This document shows, piece after piece, positions 46,557 to 55,851 of a stretch of DNA of 64,000 nucleotides. Location: positions 2,170,001 to 2,234,000 of the forward strand of contig CP018783.1 of NCBI GenBank assembly GCA_002025645.1, in the 5' to 3' direction. This DNA comes from Curtobacterium pusillum (lineage in GTDB: Bacteria > Actinomycetota > Actinomycetes > Actinomycetales > Microbacteriaceae). Within the stretch, counting starts at the first letter, position 1. Each line of letters opens with the position of its first letter. A program made the position numbers and the translations under genes. The notes under the pieces were generated by a model. It did not search any database. It was not told the origin of the DNA and was given only the letters and a program-made list of their open reading frames with translations.

Positions 46557-49500
46557 ATGACGGACGTGCTCGAGCGCTTCTCCCCCGCCACCGCAGAGTG
46601 GTTCCGGGGCGCCTTCGACGCACCGACGGCAGCGCAGGCCGGGGCGTGGGACGCGATCTCCACCGGGCAGCACGCGCTCGTGATCGCGCCGACGGGGTCC
46701 GGCAAGACGCTGGCCTCGTTCCTGTGGTCCATCGACCGGCTCATCAGCGCGTCGGACCGCCCGCCCGCCACGCAGCGGACCCGCGTGCTCTACGTCTCCC
46801 CGCTGAAGGCACTCGGGGTCGACGTGGAGCGGAACCTCCGCAGCCCGCTCGTCGGGATCACCCAGACCGCCAGGCGCCTCGGGCTCGAACCGCCGGACGT
46901 CACGGTGGGCGTCCGGAGCGGTGACACCCCGTCGTCCGACCGGCAGCGGCTCCTGCGACAGCCGCCGGACATCCTCATCACGACGCCCGAGTCGCTCTAC
47001 CTCATGCTCACCTCGCAGGCGCGGGAGACCCTGGTCAACGTCGACACCGTCATCGTGGACGAGGTCCACGCGGTCGCGTCGACGAAGCGCGGCGCACACC
47101 TCGCCGTGTCACTCGAACGGCTCGACGACCTGCTCGAGAAGCCCGTCCAACGCATCGGACTCTCGGCCACGGTGCGTCCGGCTGAGGAAGTCGCGCGGTT
47201 CCTCGGGGGTCGTGCACCGGTGACGATCATCGCGCCGCCCGCCCAGAAGACCTTCGACCTGCGCGTGGTCGTGCCCGTCGACGACATGGCCGAGCTCGGG
47301 GCACCCCCGGTCGGTGCCGACGCCACCGAGTCCCCGACGAACGGGTCGATCTGGCCCCACGTCGAGGAACGGGTGGTCGACCTCATCGAGGAGCACCGCT
47401 CGACGATCGTGTTCGCGAACTCGCGGCGGTTGGCCGAGCGACTGACCGCGCGCCTCAACGAGATCCACGAGGAACGGGTCCTCGCTGCCGCCGGCTCCGT
47501 CGGCGACGGCGCGCTGGTGCCGGCCGGGGTGTCCCCGGCGGACGACGGGCTGCCGGCCGCCGGTCCGCGTGCCCAGTCCCCGGCCAGGCTCTCTGCACAC
47601 GCACGGCCGCCGGCGCAGGTGATCGGCGCGTCCGGACAGACCGGTGGCGGCGGTTCGGACGCCTCCGTGCCGGTGCTCGCCCGCGCCCACCACGGCTCCG
47701 TGTCGAAGGACCAACGCGCCATCATCGAGGACGACCTGAAGTCCGGTCGGCTGCGGTGCGTGGTGGCCACGAGTTCGCTCGAGCTCGGCATCGACATGGG
47801 CGAGGTCGACCTCGTCGTGCAGGTCGAGGCGCCGCCCTCGGTCGCGAGCGGCCTGCAGCGCGTCGGTCGCGCCGGACACCAGGTGGGCGAGATCTCCCGC
47901 GGGGTCCTGTTCCCGAAGCACCGCGCCGACCTGGTGAACAGCGCCGTCACCGTCGAACGGATGGTGTCCGGCCAGATCGAGGCGATCTCGGTGCCGGCGA
48001 ACCCGCTCGACGTCCTCGCCCAGCACACGGTCGCGGCCGGCGCGATCGACACCGTCGACGTGGAGCACTGGTTCGAGCTCGTCCGGCGGAGCGCACCGTT
48101 CAGCGGCCTGCCCCGCTCCGCGTTCGAGGCGACGCTCGACCTCGTGACCGGGCGCTACCCGAGCGACGAGTTCGCCGAGCTCCGCCCGCGCCTGGTCTGG
48201 GACCGCGTCCACGGCACCCTCACCGGGCGGCCAGGTGCCCAGCGGCTCGCGGTCACGAGCGGCGGCACGATCCCCGACCGCGGCATGTTCGGCGTGTTCA
48301 TGGTCGGCGAGAAGGCCTCCCGTGTCGGCGAGCTCGACGAGGAGATGGTCTACGAGTCCCGCGTCGGCGACGTCTTCGCCCTCGGCGCGACGAGCTGGCG
48401 CATCGAGGAGATCACCCACGACCGGGTCGTCGTCAGCCCGGCGTTCGGCCAGCCCGGCCGGGTGCCGTTCTGGAAGGGCGACGGCATCGGCCGGCCCGCC
48501 GAACTCGGTCGTGCCACCGGTGCCTTCGTGCGCGAGGTCGAGGGGGCGTCCGACGAGGACGCCCGCGCCCGCGTCGCCGCCGGCGGGCTCGACGAACGCG
48601 CCGTCACCAACCTGCTGACCTTCCTGCGCGACCAGCGCGCGGCGACCGGGCACGTGCCGAACGACACCACGCTCGTGATCGAACGGTTCCGCGACGAACT
48701 GGGCGACTGGCGGCTCATCCTGCACTCGCCGTACGGCATGCAGGTGCACGCGCCGTGGGCACTGGCGGTCGGTGCGCGACTCCGGGAACGCCACGGCATC
48801 GACGGTGACGCGATGGCGGCGGACGACGGCATCGTGGTCCGCATCCCCGAGACCGACGCCGAGCCACCTGGTGCGGACCTGTTCGTGTTCGAGCGCGACG
48901 ACCTCGAGGCACTGGTCACGGACGAGGTCGGCGCATCCGCGCTGTTCGCCGCACGGTTCCGCGAGTGTGCGGCCCGGGCGCTGCTGCTCCCCCGGCGGAA
49001 CCCCGGGCAGCGCTCACCGCTCTGGCAGCAGCGGCAGCGGGCCTCGCAACTGCTCGAGGTCGCGCAGAAGTACCCGTCGTTCCCGATCGTGCTCGAGACC
49101 GTGCGCGAGGTCCTGCAGGACGTGTACGACGTGCCGTCCCTGCTCGGCATCGCGGACGACATCGCCGGGCGCCGCATCCGCCTGGTGGAGACCGAGACGG
49201 AACAGCCGTCGCCGTTCGCGCGCTCCCTGCTGTTCGGGTACGTCGCGGCGTTCATGTACGAGGGCGACACCCCGCTCGCCGAACGCCGGGCAGCAGCGCT
49301 CTCGCTCGACTCGACGCTGCTCGGGGAACTGCTCGGGCGGGCGGAACTCCGCGAACTGCTCGACCCCACGGTGATCGCGTCCGTCGAACGCGACCTGCAG
49401 CGGCTCTCGCCGGACCGCCGTGCCCGCGATGCCGAGGGGATCGTCGACGTGCTCCGGCTCGTCGGCGCGCTCGACCTCGACGAGGTCGTGGACCGGAGCT

Positions 49501-51287
49501 GGCTGGCCCCGGCAGATGCCGATGCAGACCGCTCGGACGCGGTCACGACCGTGCAGGGTGCGCTCACGGCGCTCGAGCGGGACCGCCGCGTGCTGTCGTT
49601 CTCGCACGCCGGGGCGACCCGGTGGGCCGTGATCGAGGACGCCTCCCGCCTCCGGGACGCCCTCGGGGTCCCCCTGCCGATCGGCGTCCCGACGGCGTTC
49701 GTCGAACCGGTCGCAGACCCCCTCGGCGACCTCATCGGTCGGTACGCCCGCTCGCACGGCCCGTTCTCCGCGCAGGACGCCGCCGCACGCCTCGGTCTCG
49801 GCATCGCCGTCGTGCAGGACACCCTGCGCCGGCTCGTGGCCGACCGGCGGGTGGTCGAGGGCGAGTTCCGCCCCGATCGCCAGGGCGCAGAATGGTGCGA
49901 TGCCGAGGTGCTCCGCCGCATCCGCACGAAGTCGCTCGCGGCGCTCCGGCACGAGGTCGAACCGGTGTCGCCGGACACCCTCGCGCGGTTCCTGCCGGCG
50001 TGGCAGCACGTGCACACGCCTGGCACCCGCGGGGGACTGCGCGGCGTCGACGGGGTGCTGCAGGTCATCGACCAGCTCGCCGGGGTCGCCCTGCCGGCCA
50101 GCGCGTGGGAGACCCTCGTGCTGCCCGCTCGCGTCACGGACTACGCCCCGAGCATGCTCGACGAGCTGACCGCCACGGGCGAGGTCCTCTGGTCCGGAGG
50201 CGGCACCCTGCCCGGCAACGACGGCTGGGTCCGGCTGCACCTCGCCGACACCGCTGCGACGACCCTCGCCGAGCCCTCGGGCGACGAGACCACCGAACTC
50301 CAGCGTGACGTGCTCGGCGCACTCGCGGGCGGCGGCGCCTACTTCTTCCGGCAGCTCGGGCAGGCCGTGGGGAGCACCGACGACCAGGCGCTCTCGACCG
50401 CGCTCTGGGACCTCGTGTGGGCCGGCCAGATCACCAACGACACCTTCGCTCCGCTGCGGTCGATGCTCGGCGGCAAGGCGAAGAGCACGAGCGCGCCGCG
50501 AGCCCGGGCCTACCGCGGTCGTCGTCGCCCGACGATGCCGACGCAGTCCGGGCCGCCGTCCGTGGGCGGCCGCTGGTCCCTGTTGCCCCTGGCCGAGTCG
50601 GACGCCACCGTGCGCGCGGCCGCGACCGCCGAACAGCTGCTCGAGCGGTACGGAGTCGTGACCCGCGGTGCCGTGCAGGTCGAGGGCGTCCGGGGCGGGT
50701 TCGCCGGCGTCTACCGGGTGCTCTCCCGGTTCGAGGAGTCCGGACGTGCCCGGCGCGGGTACTTCGTCGAGGGGCTCGGTGCGGCGCAGTTCGCCACCGG
50801 GCCGACCGTGGACCGACTCCGCACCTACGCCCGGGACCTCGACGACGACGAGCGCGCCGACCCCGACCGGAAGCGCGAGGCCCTCACCCTGGCCGCGACC
50901 GACCCGGCAAACCCGTACGGAGCGTCACTGCCATGGCCGAGCGATGCCCCGGCCGACGCGCGCGGCGCCGACGAGCCGGCGGACGACACCGCCACGAAGT
51001 CCCGCGGACACCGCCCGGGTCGGAAGGCCGGCGCCCTCGTGACGACGGTCGACGGGAAGCTCGCGGTGTACGTCGAGCGCGGCGGGAAGTCCGTGCTGAC
51101 GTTCACCGACGACCCGGCGGACCTCTCGGTCGCCGCGGCCTCCATCGCGGCGTCGGTCCGGAGCGGGCTCGGCAAGCTCTCGGTCGAGCGCGTGGACGGC
51201 GCCTTCGTGCTCGAGTCGCCGCTCGGCGCTGCGCTCCGGGAAGCAGGGTTCACCGCGACACCGCAGGGGGTCCGGCTCCGTGCCTGA
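46557..51287 (+). CDS. lhr: Lhr-type ATP-dependent helicase
   Basis: A 1576-residue superfamily 2 helicase, the length typical for actinobacterial Lhr. Motifs: Walker A IAPTGSGKT, TPESLY, VDEVHAVA (DEVH box), LSATVRPAEEV, then RRLAERL and the late VGRAGHQVGE. A Pro/Ala/Gly-rich insertion of about 60 residues lies between the RecA domains. The long C-terminus forms the winged-helix and Lhr-C region. Mycobacterial Lhr is a 3'-5' translocase linked to DNA damage. ATG at 46557 was chosen; an in-frame ATG nine bases upstream is possible. The nei gene follows 8 bases later. Confidence 0.93.
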   Translation: MTDVLERFSPATAEWFRGAFDAPTAAQAGAWDAISTGQHALVIAPTGSGKTLASFLWSIDRLISASDRPPATQRTRVLYVSPLKALGVDVERNLRSPLVGITQTARRLGLEPPDVTVGVRSGDTPSSDRQRLLRQPPDILITTPESLYLMLTSQARETLVNVDTVIVDEVHAVASTKRGAHLAVSLERLDDLLEKPVQRIGLSATVRPAEEVARFLGGRAPVTIIAPPAQKTFDLRVVVPVDDMAELGAPPVGADATESPTNGSIWPHVEERVVDLIEEHRSTIVFANSRRLAERLTARLNEIHEERVLAAAGSVGDGALVPAGVSPADDGLPAAGPRAQSPARLSAHARPPAQVIGASGQTGGGGSDASVPVLARAHHGSVSKDQRAIIEDDLKSGRLRCVVATSSLELGIDMGEVDLVVQVEAPPSVASGLQRVGRAGHQVGEISRGVLFPKHRADLVNSAVTVERMVSGQIEAISVPANPLDVLAQHTVAAGAIDTVDVEHWFELVRRSAPFSGLPRSAFEATLDLVTGRYPSDEFAELRPRLVWDRVHGTLTGRPGAQRLAVTSGGTIPDRGMFGVFMVGEKASRVGELDEEMVYESRVGDVFALGATSWRIEEITHDRVVVSPAFGQPGRVPFWKGDGIGRPAELGRATGAFVREVEGASDEDARARVAAGGLDERAVTNLLTFLRDQRAATGHVPNDTTLVIERFRDELGDWRLILHSPYGMQVHAPWALAVGARLRERHGIDGDAMAADDGIVVRIPETDAEPPGADLFVFERDDLEALVTDEVGASALFAARFRECAARALLLPRRNPGQRSPLWQQRQRASQLLEVAQKYPSFPIVLETVREVLQDVYDVPSLLGIADDIAGRRIRLVETETEQPSPFARSLLFGYVAAFMYEGDTPLAERRAAALSLDSTLLGELLGRAELRELLDPTVIASVERDLQRLSPDRRARDAEGIVDVLRLVGALDLDEVVDRSWLAPADADADRSDAVTTVQGALTALERDRRVLSFSHAGATRWAVIEDASRLRDALGVPLPIGVPTAFVEPVADPLGDLIGRYARSHGPFSAQDAAARLGLGIAVVQDTLRRLVADRRVVEGEFRPDRQGAEWCDAEVLRRIRTKSLAALRHEVEPVSPDTLARFLPAWQHVHTPGTRGGLRGVDGVLQVIDQLAGVALPASAWETLVLPARVTDYAPSMLDELTATGEVLWSGGGTLPGNDGWVRLHLADTAATTLAEPSGDETTELQRDVLGALAGGGAYFFRQLGQAVGSTDDQALSTALWDLVWAGQITNDTFAPLRSMLGGKAKSTSAPRARAYRGRRRPTMPTQSGPPSVGGRWSLLPLAESDATVRAAATAEQLLERYGVVTRGAVQVEGVRGGFAGVYRVLSRFEESGRARRGYFVEGLGAAQFATGPTVDRLRTYARDLDDDERADPDRKREALTLAATDPANPYGASLPWPSDAPADARGADEPADDTATKSRGHRPGRKAGALVTTVDGKLAVYVERGGKSVLTFTDDPADLSVAAASIAASVRSGLGKLSVERVDGAFVLESPLGAALREAGFTATPQGVRLRA

Positions 51288-51295
51288 GGACGAAC

Positions 51296-52075
51296 GTGCC
51301 TGAGGGCGACACCGTCTTCCGCGCTGCCCGACGGCTGCACACGGCGCTCGCGGGGAAGGTCCTCACCCGCAGCGACTTCCGCGTGCCGGCGTTCGCGACG
51401 CTCGACCTCGTCGGGCGCACCGTCGACGAGGTCGTCCCCCGTGGCAAGCACCTCCTGCACCGGATCGGTGACCTGACCGTGCACTCGCACCTCAAGATGG
51501 AGGGGCGGTGGGACGTCTACGCCCCCGGCGACCGGTGGCGACGACCGGCACACCAGGCGCGGGCGATCCTCGACGCCGAGGGGGTGTCGACGGTCGGCTT
51601 CGCGCTGGGCATCCTCGAGGTCGTGCCGCGCGACCAGGAGTCCGAGATCGTCGGGTACCTCGGCCCGGACCTGCTCGGGCCGGACTGGGATCCCGACCTC
51701 GCGCTGCAGAAACTGACCAGGGACCCGGCGCGCCCGATCGGCCTGGCGCTCCTCGACCAGCGGGTGCTCGCCGGTCTCGGCAACGTGTACCGGAACGAAC
51801 TCTGCTTCCTCCGGGGCGTGCTGCCGACCCGCCCGGTGGCCGAGGTGCACGACCCGGCGCGGGTGATCGCGCTGGCGAGCCGGCTCATCCTGGCCAACCG
51901 GGACCGCAGTGCCCGTGTGACGACCGGGGTCGACCGCCCCGGCCGGCGGTTCTGGGTCTACGGGCGGGCGGGGAAGCCGTGCCTGCGGTGCGGGACGCCG
52001 GTCCGGCACGGGGAGCTCGGCGACTCCGAGCTCACCCTGCGCGACACCTACTGGTGCCCGCGCTGCCAGACCTGA
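51296..52075 (+). CDS. nei: Formamidopyrimidine-DNA glycosylase family, Nei2 type
   Basis: A 259-residue base-excision repair glycosylase/AP lyase. After removal of the start residue the N-terminus is PEGDTVF: Pro1 is the catalytic nucleophile and Glu2 the general acid. The helix-two-turn-helix reads DQRVLAGLGNVYRNELCFLRG, and the C-terminal zinc finger has CLRCGTP and YWCPRCQ. The GTG start lies 9 bases after the lhr stop with GAGGA upstream, so lhr and nei form a repair operon. Confidence 0.93.
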   Translation: MPEGDTVFRAARRLHTALAGKVLTRSDFRVPAFATLDLVGRTVDEVVPRGKHLLHRIGDLTVHSHLKMEGRWDVYAPGDRWRRPAHQARAILDAEGVSTVGFALGILEVVPRDQESEIVGYLGPDLLGPDWDPDLALQKLTRDPARPIGLALLDQRVLAGLGNVYRNELCFLRGVLPTRPVAEVHDPARVIALASRLILANRDRSARVTTGVDRPGRRFWVYGRAGKPCLRCGTPVRHGELGDSELTLRDTYWCPRCQT

Positions 52076-52098
52076 CCTCGCACCGTGCGACGGTGCCG

Positions 52099-52173
52099 CC
52101 GCAGTGTGCGAGGTCCCGGACACCGTGCGAGGCCGCCGGGGTCCCACCGTGCGCGGAACCTCGCACACTGCGG
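52099..52173. terminator. Long inverted repeat between nei and the aldo/keto reductase
   Basis: Two perfect 16-base arms (52099-52114 and 52158-52173) enclose 43 bases. It lies between convergent stops (52075 and 52192) and probably stops transcription from both sides. The enclosed part repeats the motif CACCGTGCG several times. Confidence 0.6.
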
Positions 52174-52191
52174 GCGACGCCGCGCGGGCGC

Positions 52192-53226
52192 TCAGGCGGC
52201 AGCGCGGTCGGCCTGCGGGCGACGACGCAGGGTGGCGTCGAGCACCGCCGGCGGGTTGTACTGCTGGTCGAGTCGCCCCACGTCGGTGCACGGCGGGACG
52301 ATCGTGTCGATGCGGTCGAGGACCTCGTCCGTCAGGGTGACGTCGGCGCCCGCGAGCAGATCGTCGAGCTGCTCCGTCGACCGCGGGCCGATCAGGGCAC
52401 TGGTCACGCCGGGGTGGGCGATCGCGAACGCCATGGCGAGGTGCGTCATCGGGATGCCGGTCTCCTCGGAGAGCGCGACGACCTGCTCGACGGCGTCGAT
52501 GCGCCGGTCGTCCTGGTTGTGCCGGAACATCGTTGCCCGCGCCAGGTCGGTGTCCTGCCCCTTCCGGAACCGTCCGGTCAGCATGCCGCCGGCGAGGGGA
52601 CTCCACACGAGGGTGCCCATGCCGTACCGCTGCGCCACCGGCAGGACCTCACGCTCGATGCCGCGATTGAGGATCGAGTAGGTGGGCTGCTCGGTGCGGA
52701 ACCGTTCGAGGCCGCGGCGTTCGGACGTCCACTGCGCCTCGACCTGCATCGACGCCGGGAAGTCCGAGCTGCCGATCGCCCGGACCTTGCCGCTGCGGAC
52801 GAGGTCGGTCAGGGCGGACAGCGTCTCCTCGAGGTCGACCGTGTCGTCCGGGCGGTGCGCCTGGTACAGGTCGATGTGGTCGGTCTGCAGACGGCGGAGC
52901 GAGTCCTCGACCGCGCGCATGATCCACCGCCGGGAGTTCCCGCGGCGGTTCGGGTCGTCGCCCATCGGGCCGTTGAACTTGGTGGCGAGGACGACGTCGT
53001 CGCGGCGGTCCTTGATCGCCTTGCCGACGAGGGTCTCCGATCCGCCCTGCGAGTAGCGGTCGGCGGTGTCGATGAGGTTGATGCCCGCGTCGAGCGCGCG
53101 GTGCACGATCCGGATCGAGTCCTGCTCGTCGCCGTTGCCGATGCGGCCGTCGGTGCCGAGCATCATGGCGCCGAGCGCGAAGGGGCTGACCTGGATGCCG
53201 GTCTTGCCGAGGGTGCGGTACTGCAT
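52192..53226 (-). CDS. Aldo/keto reductase
   Basis: A 344-residue NADPH-dependent reductase of the AKR superfamily. The catalytic tetrad is present: Asp and Tyr in LIDTADRYSQGGSE, Lys in VVLATKFNG and His in LYQAHRPDD. The barrel start QYRTLGKTGIQVSPFALGAM and the cofactor region SPLAGGMLTGR are typical. The substrate is unknown. ATG at 53224-53226 with GGAGGAA upstream. It is divergent from the TetR gene, whose operator covers its promoter. Confidence 0.92.
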   Translation of the reverse strand: MQYRTLGKTGIQVSPFALGAMMLGTDGRIGNGDEQDSIRIVHRALDAGINLIDTADRYSQGGSETLVGKAIKDRRDDVVLATKFNGPMGDDPNRRGNSRRWIMRAVEDSLRRLQTDHIDLYQAHRPDDTVDLEETLSALTDLVRSGKVRAIGSSDFPASMQVEAQWTSERRGLERFRTEQPTYSILNRGIEREVLPVAQRYGMGTLVWSPLAGGMLTGRFRKGQDTDLARATMFRHNQDDRRIDAVEQVVALSEETGIPMTHLAMAFAIAHPGVTSALIGPRSTEQLDDLLAGADVTLTDEVLDRIDTIVPPCTDVGRLDQQYNPPAVLDATLRRRPQADRAAA

Positions 53227-53303
53227 GTGCGGTTCCTCCTGCTGTCGATGGCGTGCTGCGCCCCGGTGCCGTATCGTGGACCGAAGTGGAACGCCCTTCC
53301 GGA

Positions 53304-53333
53304 ACTATACGGAATGCTTTTCCGTTTATGCAA
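53304..53333 (-). promoter_or_regulatory. Aldo/keto reductase promoter with TetR-type operator
   Basis: On the minus strand TTGCAT (53328-53333), an 18-base spacer and TATAGT (53304-53309) form a promoter. The inverted repeat ACGGAA-TGCTT-TTCCGT (53309-53325) fills the spacer, the usual arrangement for repression by the divergent TetR protein. Confidence 0.6.
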
Positions 53334-53352
53334 GAGCCCTTGAGGAGGACCC

Positions 53353-53898
53353 GTGCGCGCCGACGCCCGACGCAACGCCGACGCCCTGATCGACGCCGCC
53401 ACGGCGGTGTTCGCGACGGACGGTGTCGACGCCCCCGCGAAGCTGATCGCCGACGGGGCAGGGGTGGGGGTCGGCACGCTGTACCGGCACTTCCCGCAGC
53501 GGTCCGACCTCGTGGTGGCGGTGTTCCAGCAGGCGGTCGAGGACTGCGCGGACGCCGCCGACGAGTTCGCCGCCACGTCCGCCCCGGACGAAGCGCTCTC
53601 CCGGTGGCTCCAGCGGTTCACCGGCTTCGTCGCCACCAAACGCGGACTGGCGGCCGCCCTGCAGTCCGGCGACCCGGCGTTCGAGGCGCTCCCGGCGTAC
53701 TTCATCGGCCGTCTGGGCGGAGCTCTCGGTGGTCTGCTGGACTCCGCTGCCGCCGCGGGGACGATCCGCCCCGACGTTGACGCTCCCGTCCTGCTCCGCG
53801 CGGTCGCCGACCTCTGCCACGGCGCTCCCGACCCGGCACAGAGTCAGCTCATGGTGGGGCTGCTCGTGGACGGCCTCCGCTACCGCGCCACGGCCTGA
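53353..53898 (+). CDS. TetR-family repressor
   Basis: A 181-residue TetR regulator. The DNA-binding domain is RNADALIDAATAVFATDGVD, then AKLIADGAGVGVGTLYRHFP, with the YRHF recognition helix end. The C-terminal ligand domain is divergent. The GTG start has a strong GAGGAC site. It faces the aldo/keto reductase gene across 126 bases and most likely represses it. Its 3' end overlaps the convergent LysR gene by 19 bases. Confidence 0.92.
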   Translation: MRADARRNADALIDAATAVFATDGVDAPAKLIADGAGVGVGTLYRHFPQRSDLVVAVFQQAVEDCADAADEFAATSAPDEALSRWLQRFTGFVATKRGLAAALQSGDPAFEALPAYFIGRLGGALGGLLDSAAAAGTIRPDVDAPVLLRAVADLCHGAPDPAQSQLMVGLLVDGLRYRATA

Positions 53899-54815
53899 CC
53901 GACCGGGTGGAGTCGCTCGGCCGCGGTCGCCCGCACGGCGTCGGTCACACGCTCGAGCAGCGGTGACGCCAGGTTCCACCGCTGCCACCAGAGCGCGACG
54001 TCCGCACGCCGGCCCGGGGTCAGCTCGACGAGTTCGCCCCGAGCCAGGGCGTCGAGGCACTGCGCCTCGGGCAGCATCCCCCAGCCGAAGCCGAGCGACA
54101 CCGCCCGCGCGAAGTCCGCCGAGGTCGGGACGAAGTGCCGCGGGCCCGACGGCGCGTGGCCGAGCACCCGGCGGAGGTACCCCTGCTGCAGGTCGTCCGC
54201 CCGGTCGTAGTCGACGAGCGGCACCCGGTCCAGCCGGTTGGTCACCCGACGCTCGGAGGCTGATGCGGGGTCCGTGTCGCCGAGGTACCGGGCGACGAAG
54301 GCCGGCGAGGCCACCGCTCGGTACCGGTCGATGCCGAGCGGGACGGACGAGCAGCCCTGGACCGGGTCCGCCTCGGCCGTGACCGCGCCCATCACCGTGC
54401 CGGCACGCAGGAGCTCGGCGGTGCGGTCCTGGTCCTCGCGGTGCAGGTCGAAGACGACCTCCGTGTCCGCCCGGACCAGTGCGAGGGCATCGAGGAACCA
54501 CGTGCCGAGCGAGTCCGCGTTCACCGCGAGGGGGATCGTCGGCACGACCGAGTCACCGCCGCCGAGCGCTCGGGCGGTCTCCTCGTCGAGCAACTGGGCC
54601 TGCCGCGCGTGCCGGAGGACGACCTCGCCGTCCGGGGTGGGGCGCACCGGGGTCGTCCGCTGGAGCAGGACCCGTCCGAGCTGCTGCTCCATCGACTTGA
54701 TGCGCTGCGACACCGCCGACGGGGTGATCGCGAGGGCACGGGCAGCGGCGTCGAGCGTGCCGTGGTCGACCGCGGCGAGGAGGGTTTCGAGGTGTTCGCG
54801 CTGGAGTCGGGCCAT
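53880..54815 (-). CDS. lysG: LysR regulator of the ArgP/LysG type
   Basis: A 311-residue LysR regulator. The helix-turn-helix (LETLLAAVDHGTLDAAARAL, then ITPSAVSQRIKSMEQQLGRV) closely matches ArgP/LysG, which activates lysE-type exporters on binding lysine or arginine. The ligand domain has VNADSLGTWFLDAL and the CWGM-like GFGWGMLPEAQ. ATG at 54813-54815. It is divergent from lysE with 69 bases between, the classic lysG-lysE layout; the function is inferred from this pairing. Confidence 0.88.
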   Translation of the reverse strand: MARLQREHLETLLAAVDHGTLDAAARALAITPSAVSQRIKSMEQQLGRVLLQRTTPVRPTPDGEVVLRHARQAQLLDEETARALGGGDSVVPTIPLAVNADSLGTWFLDALALVRADTEVVFDLHREDQDRTAELLRAGTVMGAVTAEADPVQGCSSVPLGIDRYRAVASPAFVARYLGDTDPASASERRVTNRLDRVPLVDYDRADDLQQGYLRRVLGHAPSGPRHFVPTSADFARAVSLGFGWGMLPEAQCLDALARGELVELTPGRRADVALWWQRWNLASPLLERVTDAVRATAAERLHPVGQAVAR

Positions 54816-54884
54816 GCAGCGCAGCTTACGCAGCATCAGGAACGTGAGCTGTACTGCATCCAACTCGCCGCCTAGCGTCGGACC

Positions 54885-55718
54885 GTGACCGCACTCCTCT
54901 CCCTGCTCTCCGGCCTCGGCACCGGACTCGCCCTGATCGTCGCGATCGGGGTGCAGAACACGTACCTGCTCCGGCTCGCGGTCAGTGCCCGGCTGCGGGT
55001 CGTGGCGGCCGCGGTCGTGGTGTGCGCGGTCTCCGACGGGCTGCTCATCCTCGCGGGCGTGCTGGGCGTCGGGGTCGTGGTCGAGCGGTTCCCGGTCGCG
55101 ATCGTCGTGATCCGGTTCGTCGGGGCGGCGTTCCTGCTCACCTACGGTGTCCTGGCCGCGCGACGGGCGCTCCGGCCGTCAGGCGCCACCATGCGCGTCG
55201 AGCAGGACGCGCACGACGACGGCGCACCCGCCGTCGGCGCAAGCGGGCGTGGGGCGACGATCGCGCCCCCGAACGAACATTGCGCCCCGGCACGAAGGGG
55301 CGCAGTGTCCGCGCGGGGGCGCGTTGCGACCGACGGTGACGCGGTCGGGCGGACCGCACCGGCAGTGGCGGCGACCACCCGCACGACGGTGGCGGCGGGA
55401 CGAACCCGCACCGCGCCTCCCGGCCCGACCATGCGGGTGGCGGTCCTGACCATGCTCGTCTTCACCTGGGCGAACCCGCACGTCTACCTCGACACGCTCG
55501 TGTTCCTCGGCTCCGTCGCGAACCAGCAGGGCGTGGACGACCGCTGGTGGTGGACCATCGGCGCCGTGGCCGCGAGCTGCCTCTGGTTCGGCGCGCTCGG
55601 CTTCGGCGGCCGACTGCTCCGACCGCTGTTCGCGAAGCCGCTCACCTGGCGGGTGTTCGACGGCCTCGTAGCGGTCGTGATGCTCGGCTTCGGAGCTGCG
55701 CTCGCCCTCGGCGCGTAG
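54885..55718 (+). CDS. lysE: LysE-family amino acid exporter with an enlarged central loop
   Basis: A 277-residue exporter of basic amino acids. The N-terminal half LSGLGTGLALIVAIGVQNTY and the C-terminal FTWANPHVYLDTLVFLGSVA are family signatures; about six membrane helices. The loop between helices 3 and 4 (about residues 100-182) is much longer than usual and is low complexity. It contains a nested inverted repeat at DNA level (55262-55323). The GTG start has TAGCGT six bases upstream and no ribosome site, a leaderless start. Confidence 0.9.
   Translation: MTALLSLLSGLGTGLALIVAIGVQNTYLLRLAVSARLRVVAAAVVVCAVSDGLLILAGVLGVGVVVERFPVAIVVIRFVGAAFLLTYGVLAARRALRPSGATMRVEQDAHDDGAPAVGASGRGATIAPPNEHCAPARRGAVSARGRVATDGDAVGRTAPAVAATTRTTVAAGRTRTAPPGPTMRVAVLTMLVFTWANPHVYLDTLVFLGSVANQQGVDDRWWWTIGAVAASCLWFGALGFGGRLLRPLFAKPLTWRVFDGLVAVVMLGFGAALALGA
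55262..55323. repeat. Nested inverted repeat inside lysE
   Basis: Outer arms CGCGCCCCC (55262-55270) and GGGGGCGCG (55315-55323) enclose an inner stem (55278-55288 with 55297-55307, one G-T pair) around an 8-base loop. It is read in frame as part of the exporter's variable loop. Confidence 0.75.
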
Positions 55719-55750
55719 GCCGGCGAGGCGGCGCGTGGCGCGTTCTGCCG

Positions 55751-55814
55751 CCGCACAACCGAAGTCGGCTCGAACCGCGGGAAACCCTGGTTCGAGCCGA
55801 CTCTGGTTGTGCGG
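55751..55814. terminator. Two-way terminator between lysE and the APC permease
   Basis: Two 26-base arms (55751-55776 and 55789-55814) pair except for two adjacent internal positions, with a 12-base loop. It lies between convergent stops (55718 and 55852). Its outer part resembles bases 37140-37160, after mntH. Confidence 0.7.
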
Positions 55815-55851
55815 ACGCGAATACCCGGACGCGAACGCCGGCGGCGGACCG

